DNA from: Bacteroidaceae bacterium
GTDB taxonomy: Bacteria > Bacteroidota > Bacteroidia > Bacteroidales > Barnesiellaceae_A
Length of the DNA stretch: 64,000 nt
Assembly: GCA_017410245.1 (NCBI GenBank)
Contig: JAFQRE010000003.1
Coordinates: 1-64,000, forward strand
Direction of reading: 5' to 3'
Shown here: positions 27,424 through 36,511 of the stretch, in pieces
Numbering within the stretch: the stretch's first letter is position 1
Layout of the letters: the number at the start of each line of letters is the position of its first letter
The notes under the pieces: generated by a model
What the model saw: the letters and a program-made list of their open reading frames with translations, nothing else
What the model was told of the DNA's origin: nothing
The model's database searches: none
Position numbers and translations under genes: made by a program

Positions 27424-28701
27424 TTATTCCTTGTCGAAACGTTCGCCCCAGAAGTGGCGCATGGTGTCGAGTATGCGTTGTTCTGTGGGGGATTGTTGCG
27501 GAATCCAAAAACGTTGGTTTTGTGCCTCGTCGGGTAGGTATTGTTGGCGCACGAAGTGGCCCGGATAGTCGTGAGCGTACTTGTACTCCTTGCCATAGTC
27601 GAGTTGTTTCATCAACTTAGTGGGTGCATTGCGCAGGTGCAATGGTACAGGCAGGTTGCCGGTCTGTTTTACATATGCCAATGCTTCGTCTATAGCGAGG
27701 TATGTTGAGTTGCTCTTGAGGCTTGTTGCTAAATATACAGTTGTCTCGGCCAATATGATGCGTCCTTCGGGCCACCCGACTTTTTGCAACGTATCGAAAC
27801 AGGCATTGGCCAAAAGTAGTGCATTGGGGTTGGCCAAACCTATGTCTTCGGCAGCCGATATGACGAGGCGACGTGCTATGAATGCGGGGTCTTCTCCACC
27901 TTCTATCATGCGTGCCAACCAATATATGGCAGCATCGGGATCACTACCTCTTATGCTCTTGATAAACGCCGATATGATGTCGTAGTGCATCTCGCCGTTT
28001 TTGTCGTATGCTGCCGGATTTTGTTGTAAACGTTCGGTGACAATGTCATCGTTGAAGATGATAGTTTCGTCTTCGGGTGTTGCTTGTGCAATAAGGTCTA
28101 TAATATTGAGCAACTTGCGGGCATCGCCACCCGAGTAGCGAAAGAGTGCGTTGGTCTCAACGATTTGTACAGTTCGGTCTTTGAGATGTGTGTCGGTAGC
28201 AATGGCTCGATTGAGTAGGGTCTCGAGATGATGTTTCTCGAGCGGTTGCAATACATATACTTGGCAACGTGAGAGTAGGGGGCGTATTACCTCGAAAGAT
28301 GGATTCTCCGTTGTGGCACCAATGAGTGTAATTGTGCCTTGTTCAACTGCAGCCAAGAGCGAGTCTTGTTGCGACTTGTTGAAGCGGTGTATCTCGTCGA
28401 TGAATAGTATGGGGCGTGCTTTGGTAAATAGGTTGGTCTTGCAACGTTCCAATACTTCGCGCACCTCTTTTACACCCGATGATACTGCACTGAGTGTGTA
28501 GAATGGCGCTTTGAGTTGTACCGATATGATGTGGGCGAGTGTAGTCTTGCCTACACCCGGAGGCCCCCATAAAATGAATGACGATATATTGCCACTCTCT
28601 ATCATGCGACGTAGCACTGCACCTTGTCCTACAAGGTGTTCTTGACCTATATACTCATCGAGATTGCGAGGTCTGAGCCGTTCTGCCAATGGTTGAAACA
28701 T
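27424..28701 (-). CDS. rarA: Replication-associated recombination protein A (AAA+ ATPase)
   Basis: A 425-residue AAA+ ATPase of the RarA/MgsA/WRNIP1 family. It opens with PLAERLRPRNLDEYIGQEHLVGQG, then Walker A GPPGVGKTTLAHIIS, Walker B LFIDEIHRFNKSQQDSLL, sensor 1 GATTENPSFEV and the arginine finger LLSRCQVY. The C-terminal part (GSDPDAAIYWLARMIEGGEDPAFIARR ... DYGKEYKYAHDYPGHFVRQQYLPD) is the tetramer domain. RarA acts at stalled replication forks. Its ATG is only 4 nt from a perfect -7 box, so the mRNA is predicted to be leaderless. Confidence 0.95.
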   Translation of the reverse strand: MFQPLAERLRPRNLDEYIGQEHLVGQGAVLRRMIESGNISSFILWGPPGVGKTTLAHIISVQLKAPFYTLSAVSSGVKEVREVLERCKTNLFTKARPILFIDEIHRFNKSQQDSLLAAVEQGTITLIGATTENPSFEVIRPLLSRCQVYVLQPLEKHHLETLLNRAIATDTHLKDRTVQIVETNALFRYSGGDARKLLNIIDLIAQATPEDETIIFNDDIVTERLQQNPAAYDKNGEMHYDIISAFIKSIRGSDPDAAIYWLARMIEGGEDPAFIARRLVISAAEDIGLANPNALLLANACFDTLQKVGWPEGRIILAETTVYLATSLKSNSTYLAIDEALAYVKQTGNLPVPLHLRNAPTKLMKQLDYGKEYKYAHDYPGHFVRQQYLPDEAQNQRFWIPQQSPTEQRILDTMRHFWGERFDKE

Positions 28702-28705
28702 ATTA

Positions 28706-28735
28706 CAAAGGTAGCGAAAGATGTCTTTTTGGCAA
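28706..28735 (-). promoter_or_regulatory. Promoter of rarA (leaderless)
   Basis: Minus strand: TTG at 28735-28733, 19 bp, TACCTTTG at 28713-28706. The transcription start should fall on or next to the ATG at 28701. Confidence 0.8.
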
Positions 28736-28853
28736 AATATTATTAATATTATTTGGGTAAGTATCTTGGGTATTGTTATAATTGAGAAGAATTATTAATT
28801 TTGTTTTTGAATTGAATAGATATTGTGATGTTATTGATATCTTATTTTTTATT

Positions 28854-29654
28854 ATGGAAACAATTTTATATCCGTTATTACTTACGCTCTTTGCCGGTCT
28901 TGCTACCGGCATAGGCAGTATTATAGCCTTTGTTGCACACCGCACGTCTCGTGGTTTCTTCTCTTTTACCCTCGGACTATCGGCCGGAGTTATGCTCTAC
29001 GTGTCGTTTGTAGAGTTGTTCGACCAGTCGCGCACACTCTTTGCCGATGTGTGGGGAGGAAGATTGGGCGAGTTGGGTGTGGCTCTGTTTTTCTTTGCCG
29101 GAATGGGTGTTATAGGATTGATAGACAAGCTTGTACCTTCGTTTGAAAATCCTCACGAATTGCGACAGATAGAGTCGTTGAACAATCCTGTCAAGGCAGG
29201 TGAAGGTCGCTTGCATCACATGGGATTGCTCACTGCGTTGGCTATAGCTATACACAACTTCCCCGAGGGTATTGCTACATTTATGGCATCGCAGAGTAAT
29301 CCGTCGATTGGTGTTGCTATTGCTGTAGCCATTGCTTTGCACAACATACCCGAAGGTATTGCAGTATCGATACCTATATATTATGCTACAGGCAGTAAGA
29401 AACGTGCATTTGCTTATTCATTGATGTCGGGATTGGCCGAGCCTTTGGGTGCTGTATTGGCTTTCTTGGTATTGATGCCTTTTATGAATGATGTTGTGCT
29501 GGGTGCTGTATTGTCGGCTGTAGCCGGTATTATGGTGTATATATCTATTGATGAGCTGCTGCCTGCAGCGCGCGAGTATGGTAAGCCTCACGTTGCAATA
29601 TGGGGCATGGTAGTAGGCATGATGATTATGGCAGCGAGTCTGATACTCTTGTAG
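28854..29654 (+). CDS. zupT: Zinc transporter ZupT (ZIP family)
   Basis: A 266-residue inner-membrane importer for Zn(II) and other divalent metals. The two metal-binding helices carry HNFPEGIATFMA and HNIPEGIAVSIPIYYA, the ZIP hallmark. The first helix, LYPLLLTLFAGLATGIGSIIAF, also matches ZupT. I start at 28854 (METILYP); the upstream extension from 28782 has no similarity to ZupT and lies in AT-rich DNA. A terminator shared with thiL follows. Confidence 0.95.
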   Translation: METILYPLLLTLFAGLATGIGSIIAFVAHRTSRGFFSFTLGLSAGVMLYVSFVELFDQSRTLFADVWGGRLGELGVALFFFAGMGVIGLIDKLVPSFENPHELRQIESLNNPVKAGEGRLHHMGLLTALAIAIHNFPEGIATFMASQSNPSIGVAIAVAIALHNIPEGIAVSIPIYYATGSKKRAFAYSLMSGLAEPLGAVLAFLVLMPFMNDVVLGAVLSAVAGIMVYISIDELLPAAREYGKPHVAIWGMVVGMMIMAASLILL

Positions 29655-29683
29655 TGAAGATGGTAATTGCCTCGCATAAAGAG

Positions 29684-29719
29684 AGGCGGTGTGTTGAAAA
29701 TAATTCCAACACACCGCCT
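29684..29719. terminator. Bidirectional terminator between zupT and thiL
   Basis: AGGCGGTGTGTTG (29684-29696) pairs with its complement (29707-29719); T-rich on the plus side. Confidence 0.82.
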
Positions 29720-29738
29720 TTGTTATAAGGTGAAAAGT

Positions 29739-30776
29739 CTATTCGTTGAGCGAATTCCAACCTTGAGCACGTAGCAGTATCTCGTTGCCATCGCGAGTTA
29801 GGAGGTAGCTACCGAGCGATGGAGCTGTGATGTGACCTATTACTTTGACACCGGGTATGGCACTCACTGCATCGTGCATGGTGAGAGGTACAGTGAATAG
29901 TAGCTCATAATCTTCGCCTCCGTTGAGAGCTGCTGTAACAAGATTCATATTCAACTCCTCGGCCATGATGGCAGTTTGGTAGTCGATGGGTATGCGCTCT
30001 TCATATACACGACAGCCGGCATTGCTTTGCTTGCAGATGTGCAGTAGCTCGGACGACAATCCGTCCGAAATGTCCATCATGGCTGTAGGTACGATACCGG
30101 CCTTGTCGAGTGCCTCGATAATATCGCGACGAGCCTCGGGCTTGAGTTGTCTTTCCAATAGGTACTCTTTGCCGCCAAATTCGGGGGTAAAGTCGGTCTG
30201 ACCGGCAAAAGCAACTTTCTCACGTTCGAGCAGCTGTAGGCCCATGTATGCAGCACCAAGGTCGCCACTGACGCATATCAGGTCGTTCTCTTTGGCACCA
30301 TTGCGATATACAATCTTGTTGTCATCGGCCTCGCCTATACATGTGATGCTGATGGTAAGACCGGTCATAGAAGATGTTGTGTCGCCTCCTACAATATCGA
30401 CATTATAGTTGGCGCAAGCCATTCTTATACCGGCATACAATTGCTCCATATCTTCTACCGAGAAACGTTTCGATACGCCCAACGATACGGTTATCTGTCG
30501 TGGTGTGCCGTTCATGGCATATATGTCGGAGAAATTGACTATTGCGGCCTTGTAGCCAAGGTGAGCAAGGGGTACATATGTAAGATCGAAGTGTACGCCT
30601 TCGAGCAGAAGATCGGTCGTGACAAGGGTAGCCTTATCGCCATAATGCATTACAGCCGCGTCATCGCCTACACCTTTGCATGACGATTTATTAACAAGGG
30701 GCATTTCGGCTGTAAGACGTTCTATCAAGCCAAATTCGCCCAATGAGGCTATTTCAGTTCTATTGTTTTCTTCCAT
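29739..30776 (-). CDS. thiL: Thiamine-monophosphate kinase
   Basis: A 345-residue member of the PurM/ThiL fold that makes thiamine diphosphate from thiamine monophosphate. Motifs: LGEFGLIERL, GVGDDAAVM at the start, VTTDLLLEGVHFDL, VNFSDIYAMNG, VSGDLGAAYMGLQLL, MMDISDGLSSEL and LNGGEDYELLFTVP. All Mg/ATP-binding Asp residues are present. It lies 9 bp downstream of the purine nucleoside phosphorylase gene and shares its promoter. Confidence 0.96.
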   Translation of the reverse strand: MEENNRTEIASLGEFGLIERLTAEMPLVNKSSCKGVGDDAAVMHYGDKATLVTTDLLLEGVHFDLTYVPLAHLGYKAAIVNFSDIYAMNGTPRQITVSLGVSKRFSVEDMEQLYAGIRMACANYNVDIVGGDTTSSMTGLTISITCIGEADDNKIVYRNGAKENDLICVSGDLGAAYMGLQLLEREKVAFAGQTDFTPEFGGKEYLLERQLKPEARRDIIEALDKAGIVPTAMMDISDGLSSELLHICKQSNAGCRVYEERIPIDYQTAIMAEELNMNLVTAALNGGEDYELLFTVPLTMHDAVSAIPGVKVIGHITAPSLGSYLLTRDGNEILLRAQGWNSLNE

Positions 30777-30785
30777 TGTTCTCTA

Positions 30786-31598
30786 TCAGCACTCTGTAAC
30801 CAGTTCTTGCATAATGCGTGTCATGAGAGGTTGAGCAGCGTTGGCAGCCTTCTGAACATCTTCATGAGAGCATTTCTCAACAATACCTTCTACGCCCAAG
30901 TCGGTGATTACCGAGATGGCAAATACTTCCATATCGCCATGGCGGGCAACAATAACCTCGGGAACGGTGCTCATACCTACAGCATCGCCACCAATGCGAC
31001 GGAAGTAGCGATACTCGGCAGGTGTCTCGAATGTAGGACCCGATGTGCCTACATACACACCATGTTGCACCTTGATACCATTGCGGGCTGCTATTTCGTT
31101 AGCCTTGGCAATGAGGCGGGGAGAGTATGCCTCGCTCATGTCGGGGAAGCGTGTACCCAACTCTTCGTGATTCTTACCACGTAAGGGGTGCTCGGGGAAG
31201 AGGTTGATGTGGTCGGTAATAATCATGATGTCGCCTACCTTGAAGTCGGGGTTCATACCACCGGCCGCATTTGATACAAAGAGAGTCTTAACACCCATAG
31301 CCTTGAATACGCGAACAGGGAAGGTAACTTGCTTCATATCGTAGCCTTCGTAGAAGTGGAAGCGACCTTGCATGGCCAATACCTCTTTGCCACCCAACTT
31401 ACCAAAGATGAGTTTGCCACTGTGACCCTCTACGGTAGAGAGAGGGAAGTGGGGAATTTGTTCGTAGGGAATCTCTATTTTGTCGGTTATTTCGTCGGCA
31501 AGGTGGCCAAGACCTGTGCCCAAGATGATACCTGTCTCGGGGCGATAGCTTACCATAGTCTTGAGGTAAGCAGCTGTTTGATTAATCTTATTCAACAT
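30786..31598 (-). CDS. punA: Purine nucleoside phosphorylase (trimeric class)
   Basis: A 270-residue enzyme that splits guanosine and inosine with phosphate. The family signature is seen as GIILGTGLGHLADEI, the phosphate site in EGHSGKLIFGKL, MQGRFHFYEGYDM, SNAAGGMNPDFKVGDIMIITDHINL, and the purine-site segment VYVGTSGPTFETPAEYR with VGMSTVPEVIVARH. Length suits the trimeric (class II) enzymes. It is the first gene of a two-gene operon with thiL. Confidence 0.94.
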   Translation of the reverse strand: MLNKINQTAAYLKTMVSYRPETGIILGTGLGHLADEITDKIEIPYEQIPHFPLSTVEGHSGKLIFGKLGGKEVLAMQGRFHFYEGYDMKQVTFPVRVFKAMGVKTLFVSNAAGGMNPDFKVGDIMIITDHINLFPEHPLRGKNHEELGTRFPDMSEAYSPRLIAKANEIAARNGIKVQHGVYVGTSGPTFETPAEYRYFRRIGGDAVGMSTVPEVIVARHGDMEVFAISVITDLGVEGIVEKCSHEDVQKAANAAQPLMTRIMQELVTEC

Positions 31599-31648
31599 AT
31601 CTTTTTTGTTTTATAGTTTATTGTCTTACAGAACATCTGTTGAGCAAA

Positions 31649-31679
31649 CAAAGTTAGTGAAAATATATTTATTTCGCAA
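31649..31679 (-). promoter_or_regulatory. Promoter of the punA-thiL operon
   Basis: Minus strand: TTG at 31679-31677, 20 bp, TAACTTTG at 31656-31649; UTR about 48 nt. Confidence 0.8.
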
Positions 31680-31708
31680 ATATTTGTATTTGCTTGAAAT
31701 ATAGCATA

Positions 31709-32968
31709 TTAAATACCTACATCGACCGATAGGCGGGCTATCCATCTACTATTGTCGAGGTACCCCGCAGTGGCACCTGTTGCATAGTTGTAGGAGAAGT
31801 CGGCATGTACCTTGAGGTTGTGACCGATGAAGTATTTGATGATGGCCAATGTAGCCTGATTTTCGGTTTTATATCCCTCATATTGAGCTGTTTCGCTATC
31901 GGGTAGGAGGGTAGAGTGTCGCAAGGCTATCTCCCAATCTTTGGTAAATATATAGCTGGCTTGCACATTGACACCCCAACCTGTGTAGATGCGTTGTTGT
32001 ATATCGCCGTTTGCATCGGTAATATTGGCATTGTGGCATAGGCGACCCATGGCATCGGCATAGAATGCAAAACCTTGATATTTGAAGATAAGGTCGGCAA
32101 ACCATGCTTGCATAGAGCGACGGCTATCGTTCTGGAGCAGACTGCCTTTCTGTCCTTGCAAGCGGCTTGCACGGTCGTTATAGCTGAATGCGCCGCCAAT
32201 GGCAAGTTTGGGCGATGATTCGCGCACGTAGCTTCCTTCACTTACTTCGCCTCGTGAAGTAAATTTACCCAATGGATATAGTTCTACGCGGGCAGTATAG
32301 GCCAGACCGCTGTTCAGAGCCATGCCGTAGTTGCGACCTTCGCCGGTGGTGATAGAGCCTTTGATGGCATAGTTGAAGGTTTTGCCTATCTTGTTGTGGA
32401 ACTCGGCAAACAAACCAAAGTCGCGGTCGATACTAAACTCCGAATTGACAATGCTGCGATCTACAAATTGCAGAGCACTCGAAGAGTTGATGTTGGCACG
32501 ACCTCCACGCAACTTGGTCTGACCTAAACCAAGGCTCCATGCCGAAGATGGAATATAGTAGATCATAGCATCGCGAATGATGTTCATGGCACTGCCGTTG
32601 GGCAGTTCCTTGGCATCGTAGGGGGTGTAACCCAGCTGAATAGAGTAGGCTACTTTGGGGGTAAACACATGACCGTCAAATCGCATGTGAAATCGCTTTA
32701 TTCCCACATCGGTCTTGCTCAGGTTCATGTTGTTGTCCAATGTCAAGCCAACCATGCTTTGCAATCGCAATCGCATGGTGAGTTTGTATCGATTATCTTT
32801 ACTGCTGAACGATACACCTTTGCCTACCTCTACATTGGGCATATTGCGCAACAACTCGGTTACTTGAGCGTCGGTATTTATCAAAGTGTCTTGAGGCGTT
32901 TCTTGTGCCCAAACAATGGACTGCAGGGCAATATACAGCGATAATACTATTGATATTGTTCTTTTCAT
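31709..32968 (-). CDS. Phosphate-selective porin O/P family outer-membrane protein
   Basis: A 419-residue predicted beta-barrel with signal peptide (MKRTISIVLSLYIALQSIVW ... AQ). The barrel shows alternating strands such as RFHMRFDGHVFTPKVAYSIQLGYT, LGLGQTKLRGGRANINSSSALQFVDRSIVNSEFSIDRDFGLF and a C-terminal strand ending SRWIARLSVDVGI. This is the pattern of OprP/OprO-type porins common in Bacteroidales. The solute is not predictable, as the phosphate specificity of the namesake is not general. I start at 32968, the ATG that begins the signal peptide. Confidence 0.82.
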   Translation of the reverse strand: MKRTISIVLSLYIALQSIVWAQETPQDTLINTDAQVTELLRNMPNVEVGKGVSFSSKDNRYKLTMRLRLQSMVGLTLDNNMNLSKTDVGIKRFHMRFDGHVFTPKVAYSIQLGYTPYDAKELPNGSAMNIIRDAMIYYIPSSAWSLGLGQTKLRGGRANINSSSALQFVDRSIVNSEFSIDRDFGLFAEFHNKIGKTFNYAIKGSITTGEGRNYGMALNSGLAYTARVELYPLGKFTSRGEVSEGSYVRESSPKLAIGGAFSYNDRASRLQGQKGSLLQNDSRRSMQAWFADLIFKYQGFAFYADAMGRLCHNANITDANGDIQQRIYTGWGVNVQASYIFTKDWEIALRHSTLLPDSETAQYEGYKTENQATLAIIKYFIGHNLKVHADFSYNYATGATAGYLDNSRWIARLSVDVGI

Positions 32969-33070
32969 AATAATCAATTCTGAAATATTGTGCAAATATA
33001 ATCTAATAATTGAAAAGTCTTATGCAATGATATGATGATTTAATACAAAAGAGTAGTGTGATAAATAAAG

Positions 33071-33101
33071 TTGTGTATTTCGGTAAAAAATATTAACTTT
33101 G
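33071..33101 (+). promoter_or_regulatory. Promoter of the helicase-ABC-F operon
   Basis: TTG at 33071-33073, 20 bp, TAACTTTG at 33094-33101. The -33 box overlaps an upstream ATG at 33071, showing that this ATG is not the start. Confidence 0.83.
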
Positions 33102-33133
33102 TACGTTTTAAGCAGACTAAAACCATATATCGT

Positions 33134-34495
33134 ATGACATTTGATGAATTTGGGTTTGAGTATGAGATTATGGACGGCCTCGATGCGATGAACTTTCGCG
33201 AGGCTACCCCCATACAAGAAATGGCTATCCCTGTAATCATGGAGGGTAGCGATTTGATAGCTTGTGCGCAAACGGGGACAGGAAAGACTGCAGCATTTAT
33301 ATTGCCCTTGATGAGTCGCTTGCTTACCATCGGTAATGAGCAGAATAAGGTAAAGGCCGTAATCATCACACCCACACGCGAGTTGGCTCAACAGATAGAC
33401 CTTCAATTTGAGGGTTTCTCCTATTTTGCTCCCATATCTACGGTTGCGGTATCGGGTGGTGGCGATGGAGTTTCGTGGGAGCAACAGAAGCGTGGCTTGA
33501 AGTTGGGTGCCGATGTTATCATAGCTACACCGGGCCGACTCATCTCTCACTTGAAGATAAGCAATATAGACTTTTCGGGCGTGGAGTTTCTCATTCTCGA
33601 TGAGGCCGACCGTATGCTCGATATGGGCTTTTACGATGATATAATGGATATATGTTCCTATATGCCCAAGGAGCGCCAAACACTGCTCTTCTCGGCTACG
33701 ATGCCACCTAAGATACGTCAGTTGGCCAAGAGCATCTTGCACAATCCGGTTGAGGTGAGTGTGGCTATATCGAAGCCCAACGAAGCTATCGACCAGAGTG
33801 CCTATGTGTGCTACGATGCACAGAAGATAGGTATTATACAGCACATCTTTGCACAACCCATCGAGGGCAAAACCATTGTATTTACTTCGTCGAAGATAAA
33901 GTGTAAAGAGGTGGCTTATATGCTGAAGAAGAAGAAATTTCGTGTGGCGGCTATGCACAGCGACCTCGAGCAAGAGGAGCGCGACCGCGTGATGCTCGAC
34001 TTCAAAAATAACAAAATAGATATTCTTGTTGCTACCGATATAGTGGCTCGTGGTATAGATATAGACCAAATAGGATTGGTAATAAACTACGATGTGCCGC
34101 GCGACCCGGAGGATTACATACACCGCATAGGACGTACAGCGCGCGCCAATGCCGATGGCCGGGCCATGACTTTTGTGGCCGAAGATGATCAAGTGCGTTT
34201 TCATCGCATAGAGCGTTTCCTCGGTTATGAGGTGCGCAAGGAGCAAATGCCCGACGAACTGGGCGAGGCTCCCACTTACAATCCCGCTCCTGTACGCGAC
34301 AACCGTCGTCGAGGCAATCGCCGTCATGGTAGTAGAGGCCGAGGTGGCAAGGGCGATGTAGCAAAGAATAATCGTACCGAAGCCCGACAAGACAAGGAGT
34401 CGCACAGCAAGAACGGTCATCGTCGCCAACGTCGCCATGGCAGTAAGTCGGCGCATGGAGCCAAGAACAACAACACAGAAAAGAACAATCAATGA
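33134..34495 (+). CDS. DEAD-box RNA helicase (RhlE-type)
   Basis: A 453-residue ATP-dependent RNA helicase. The core motifs are FREATPIQEMAIP (Q motif), AQTGTGKTAAFILP (I), TPTRELAQQ (Ia), TPGRL, ILDEADRMLDMGF (II), FSATMPP (III), VATDIVARGIDI (V) and YIHRIGRTARA (VI). The last 70 residues are basic and rich in Arg, Gly, His and Asn, a typical unstructured RNA-binding tail. It likely helps ribosome assembly or mRNA turnover in the cold. Its TGA overlaps the ATG of the ABC-F gene (ATGA). Confidence 0.95.
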   Translation: MTFDEFGFEYEIMDGLDAMNFREATPIQEMAIPVIMEGSDLIACAQTGTGKTAAFILPLMSRLLTIGNEQNKVKAVIITPTRELAQQIDLQFEGFSYFAPISTVAVSGGGDGVSWEQQKRGLKLGADVIIATPGRLISHLKISNIDFSGVEFLILDEADRMLDMGFYDDIMDICSYMPKERQTLLFSATMPPKIRQLAKSILHNPVEVSVAISKPNEAIDQSAYVCYDAQKIGIIQHIFAQPIEGKTIVFTSSKIKCKEVAYMLKKKKFRVAAMHSDLEQEERDRVMLDFKNNKIDILVATDIVARGIDIDQIGLVINYDVPRDPEDYIHRIGRTARANADGRAMTFVAEDDQVRFHRIERFLGYEVRKEQMPDELGEAPTYNPAPVRDNRRRGNRRHGSRGRGGKGDVAKNNRTEARQDKESHSKNGHRRQRRHGSKSAHGAKNNNTEKNNQ

Positions 34496-36432
34496 TTTCG
34501 ATAGAAGGACTTACGGTAGAATTTGGTGGTAATCCGCTCTTTGATAACATTACATACGTTATCAACAAGCGCGATCGCATTGCGCTTGTAGGTAAGAACG
34601 GAGCCGGCAAGACTACCATGCTCAAGATTATAGCCGGGTTGCAAGCCCCATCGGCCGGTAGTGTCAATCGTCCCCGCGACCTCTCTATAGGCTATTTGCC
34701 GCAACAGATGCAACTGAGCGATACACGCACTGTGATGCAAGAGGCCGAGCAGGCTTTTGCTCACGTCTTTGAGATGCAGAGTCGCGTAGATAGCATGAAC
34801 GAAGAGCTTGCATCGCGCACCGACTATGAGAGCGAGGAGTATCAAGAGCTGATAGAACGTGTATCGGTTGCCACCGAGCAACTTGCTCTTATGGGCAGTG
34901 CCAACTACCAAGCCGAGATAGAACGCACGCTTATTGGCCTGGGTTTTGTGCGAAGCGATTTCGACCGTCCTACGGCCGAGTTTAGCGGAGGCTGGCGTAT
35001 GCGTATAGAGTTGGCCAAACTCTTGTTGCAACGTCACGATGTGCTGTTGCTCGACGAGCCTACCAACCACCTCGACATTGAGTCGATACAGTGGCTCGAG
35101 AATTTCCTTTCGACACGTGCCGGAGCTGTGATGCTTGTGTCGCACGACCGTGCTTTCATCGACAACGTGACGACTCGCACTATCGAGATTTCATTGGGAC
35201 GCATTTATGACTATCAAGTCAATTATTCTAAGTATGTGGTGTTGCGCCAAGAGCGCCTCGAACAGCAACAACGTGCCTACGAAAACCAGCAGAAACAGAT
35301 ACAAGATACAGAGGCCTTTATTGAGCGATTTCGATATAAGGCTACCAAAGCCGTACAGGTGCAATCGCGCATCAAGCAACTCGAGAAGATAGATCGTATA
35401 GAGGTCGATGAGATAGACAACTCGCACATTTCGTTGCGATTTCCTCCGGCACCCCGTTCGGGCGACTATCCCATCATAGCCGATGAGGTGCGCAAGTGCT
35501 ATGGCGATCACCTGGTCTTTGATCATGCTACCTTTACTCTCAAACGTGGCGAGAAAGTAGCCTTTGTGGGAAAGAATGGTGAGGGAAAATCTACTCTCGT
35601 CAAGTGTATTATGGGCGAGATACCATTTGATGGCACACTGAAGTTGGGGCATAATGTGAAGATAGGCTATTTTGCCCAAAACCAAGCCTCGTTGCTCGAT
35701 GGCAGTATTACCGTGTTCGATACCATCGACCGTGTGGCAGTGGGCGATATACGCACCAAGATACGCGATATATTGGGTGCATTTATGTTTGGTGGTGAGG
35801 CATCGGACAAACGTGTGAGCGTGTTGTCGGGTGGCGAAAAGACTCGCTTGGCCATGATACGACTCTTGTTAGAGCCGGTCAATCTGCTCATTCTCGACGA
35901 GCCTACCAACCACCTCGATATGCGCACCAAAGACGTGCTGAAACAGGCTATTGCCGACTTTGATGGTACGGTAATCATCGTATCGCACGACCGTGAGTTC
36001 CTCGATGGATTGGTGTCGAAGGTGTATGAGTTTGGCGGTGGCCGAGTGCGTGAACACTTGGGTGGCATATATGACTTCTTGGAGAAGAAGAAGATAGACT
36101 CCTTGCAACAACTCGAAGCGAAGGTGAAGCCTGCTGTCGAGAAGAGTGCCCCCGCTGAGAAGAGCGATGCCAAGATATCGTATGAAGAGCGCAAGGAGTT
36201 GGCTCGACGCATCAAGAAGGCCGAACGATTGGTGGCATCGATAGAAGAGGAAATAGAGGGTATAGAGTATGCCATCGACGTGGTAGAGAAGAAGATGACT
36301 ACTCCCGAAGGTGCTGCCGATATGCAACTCTACGAGGAACATGGCTCACTCAAAAAGCAACTCGATGAGGTAATGACTCGGTGGGAGAGTGCTACCGAAG
36401 AGTTGGAAGAACTCAAGAGCAACTATGCCTGA
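34492..36432 (+). CDS. ABC-F family ATPase
   Basis: A 646-residue soluble protein with two ABC cassettes and no membrane part. The first has Walker A GKNGAGKTTMLK and signature FSGGWRMRIELAKLL followed by LLDEPTNHLD; the second has GKNGEGKSTLVK, LSGGEKTRLAMIRLL and LILDEPTNHLD. The P-site tRNA interaction linker lies between (about 250-310), and a long coiled-coil C-terminus (about 530-646) recalls Uup. ABC-F proteins work on the ribosome in translation quality control or antibiotic protection. It overlaps the helicase stop by 4 bp, which fits a joint role in translation. Confidence 0.93.
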   Translation: MISIEGLTVEFGGNPLFDNITYVINKRDRIALVGKNGAGKTTMLKIIAGLQAPSAGSVNRPRDLSIGYLPQQMQLSDTRTVMQEAEQAFAHVFEMQSRVDSMNEELASRTDYESEEYQELIERVSVATEQLALMGSANYQAEIERTLIGLGFVRSDFDRPTAEFSGGWRMRIELAKLLLQRHDVLLLDEPTNHLDIESIQWLENFLSTRAGAVMLVSHDRAFIDNVTTRTIEISLGRIYDYQVNYSKYVVLRQERLEQQQRAYENQQKQIQDTEAFIERFRYKATKAVQVQSRIKQLEKIDRIEVDEIDNSHISLRFPPAPRSGDYPIIADEVRKCYGDHLVFDHATFTLKRGEKVAFVGKNGEGKSTLVKCIMGEIPFDGTLKLGHNVKIGYFAQNQASLLDGSITVFDTIDRVAVGDIRTKIRDILGAFMFGGEASDKRVSVLSGGEKTRLAMIRLLLEPVNLLILDEPTNHLDMRTKDVLKQAIADFDGTVIIVSHDREFLDGLVSKVYEFGGGRVREHLGGIYDFLEKKKIDSLQQLEAKVKPAVEKSAPAEKSDAKISYEERKELARRIKKAERLVASIEEEIEGIEYAIDVVEKKMTTPEGAADMQLYEEHGSLKKQLDEVMTRWESATEELEELKSNYA

Positions 36433-36511
36433 TGTGCGTTACCTACATTATATATATAGTGACAATAAGAGAATAGTAACAAATATATTAACCTTTAAAA
36501 AACACAGAGAA

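Noticed and set aside
33020-34492. 490-codon open frame antisense to the DEAD helicase
   Set aside because: It mirrors the helicase codons, covers the helicase promoter and has no domain; the sense frame has all helicase motifs.
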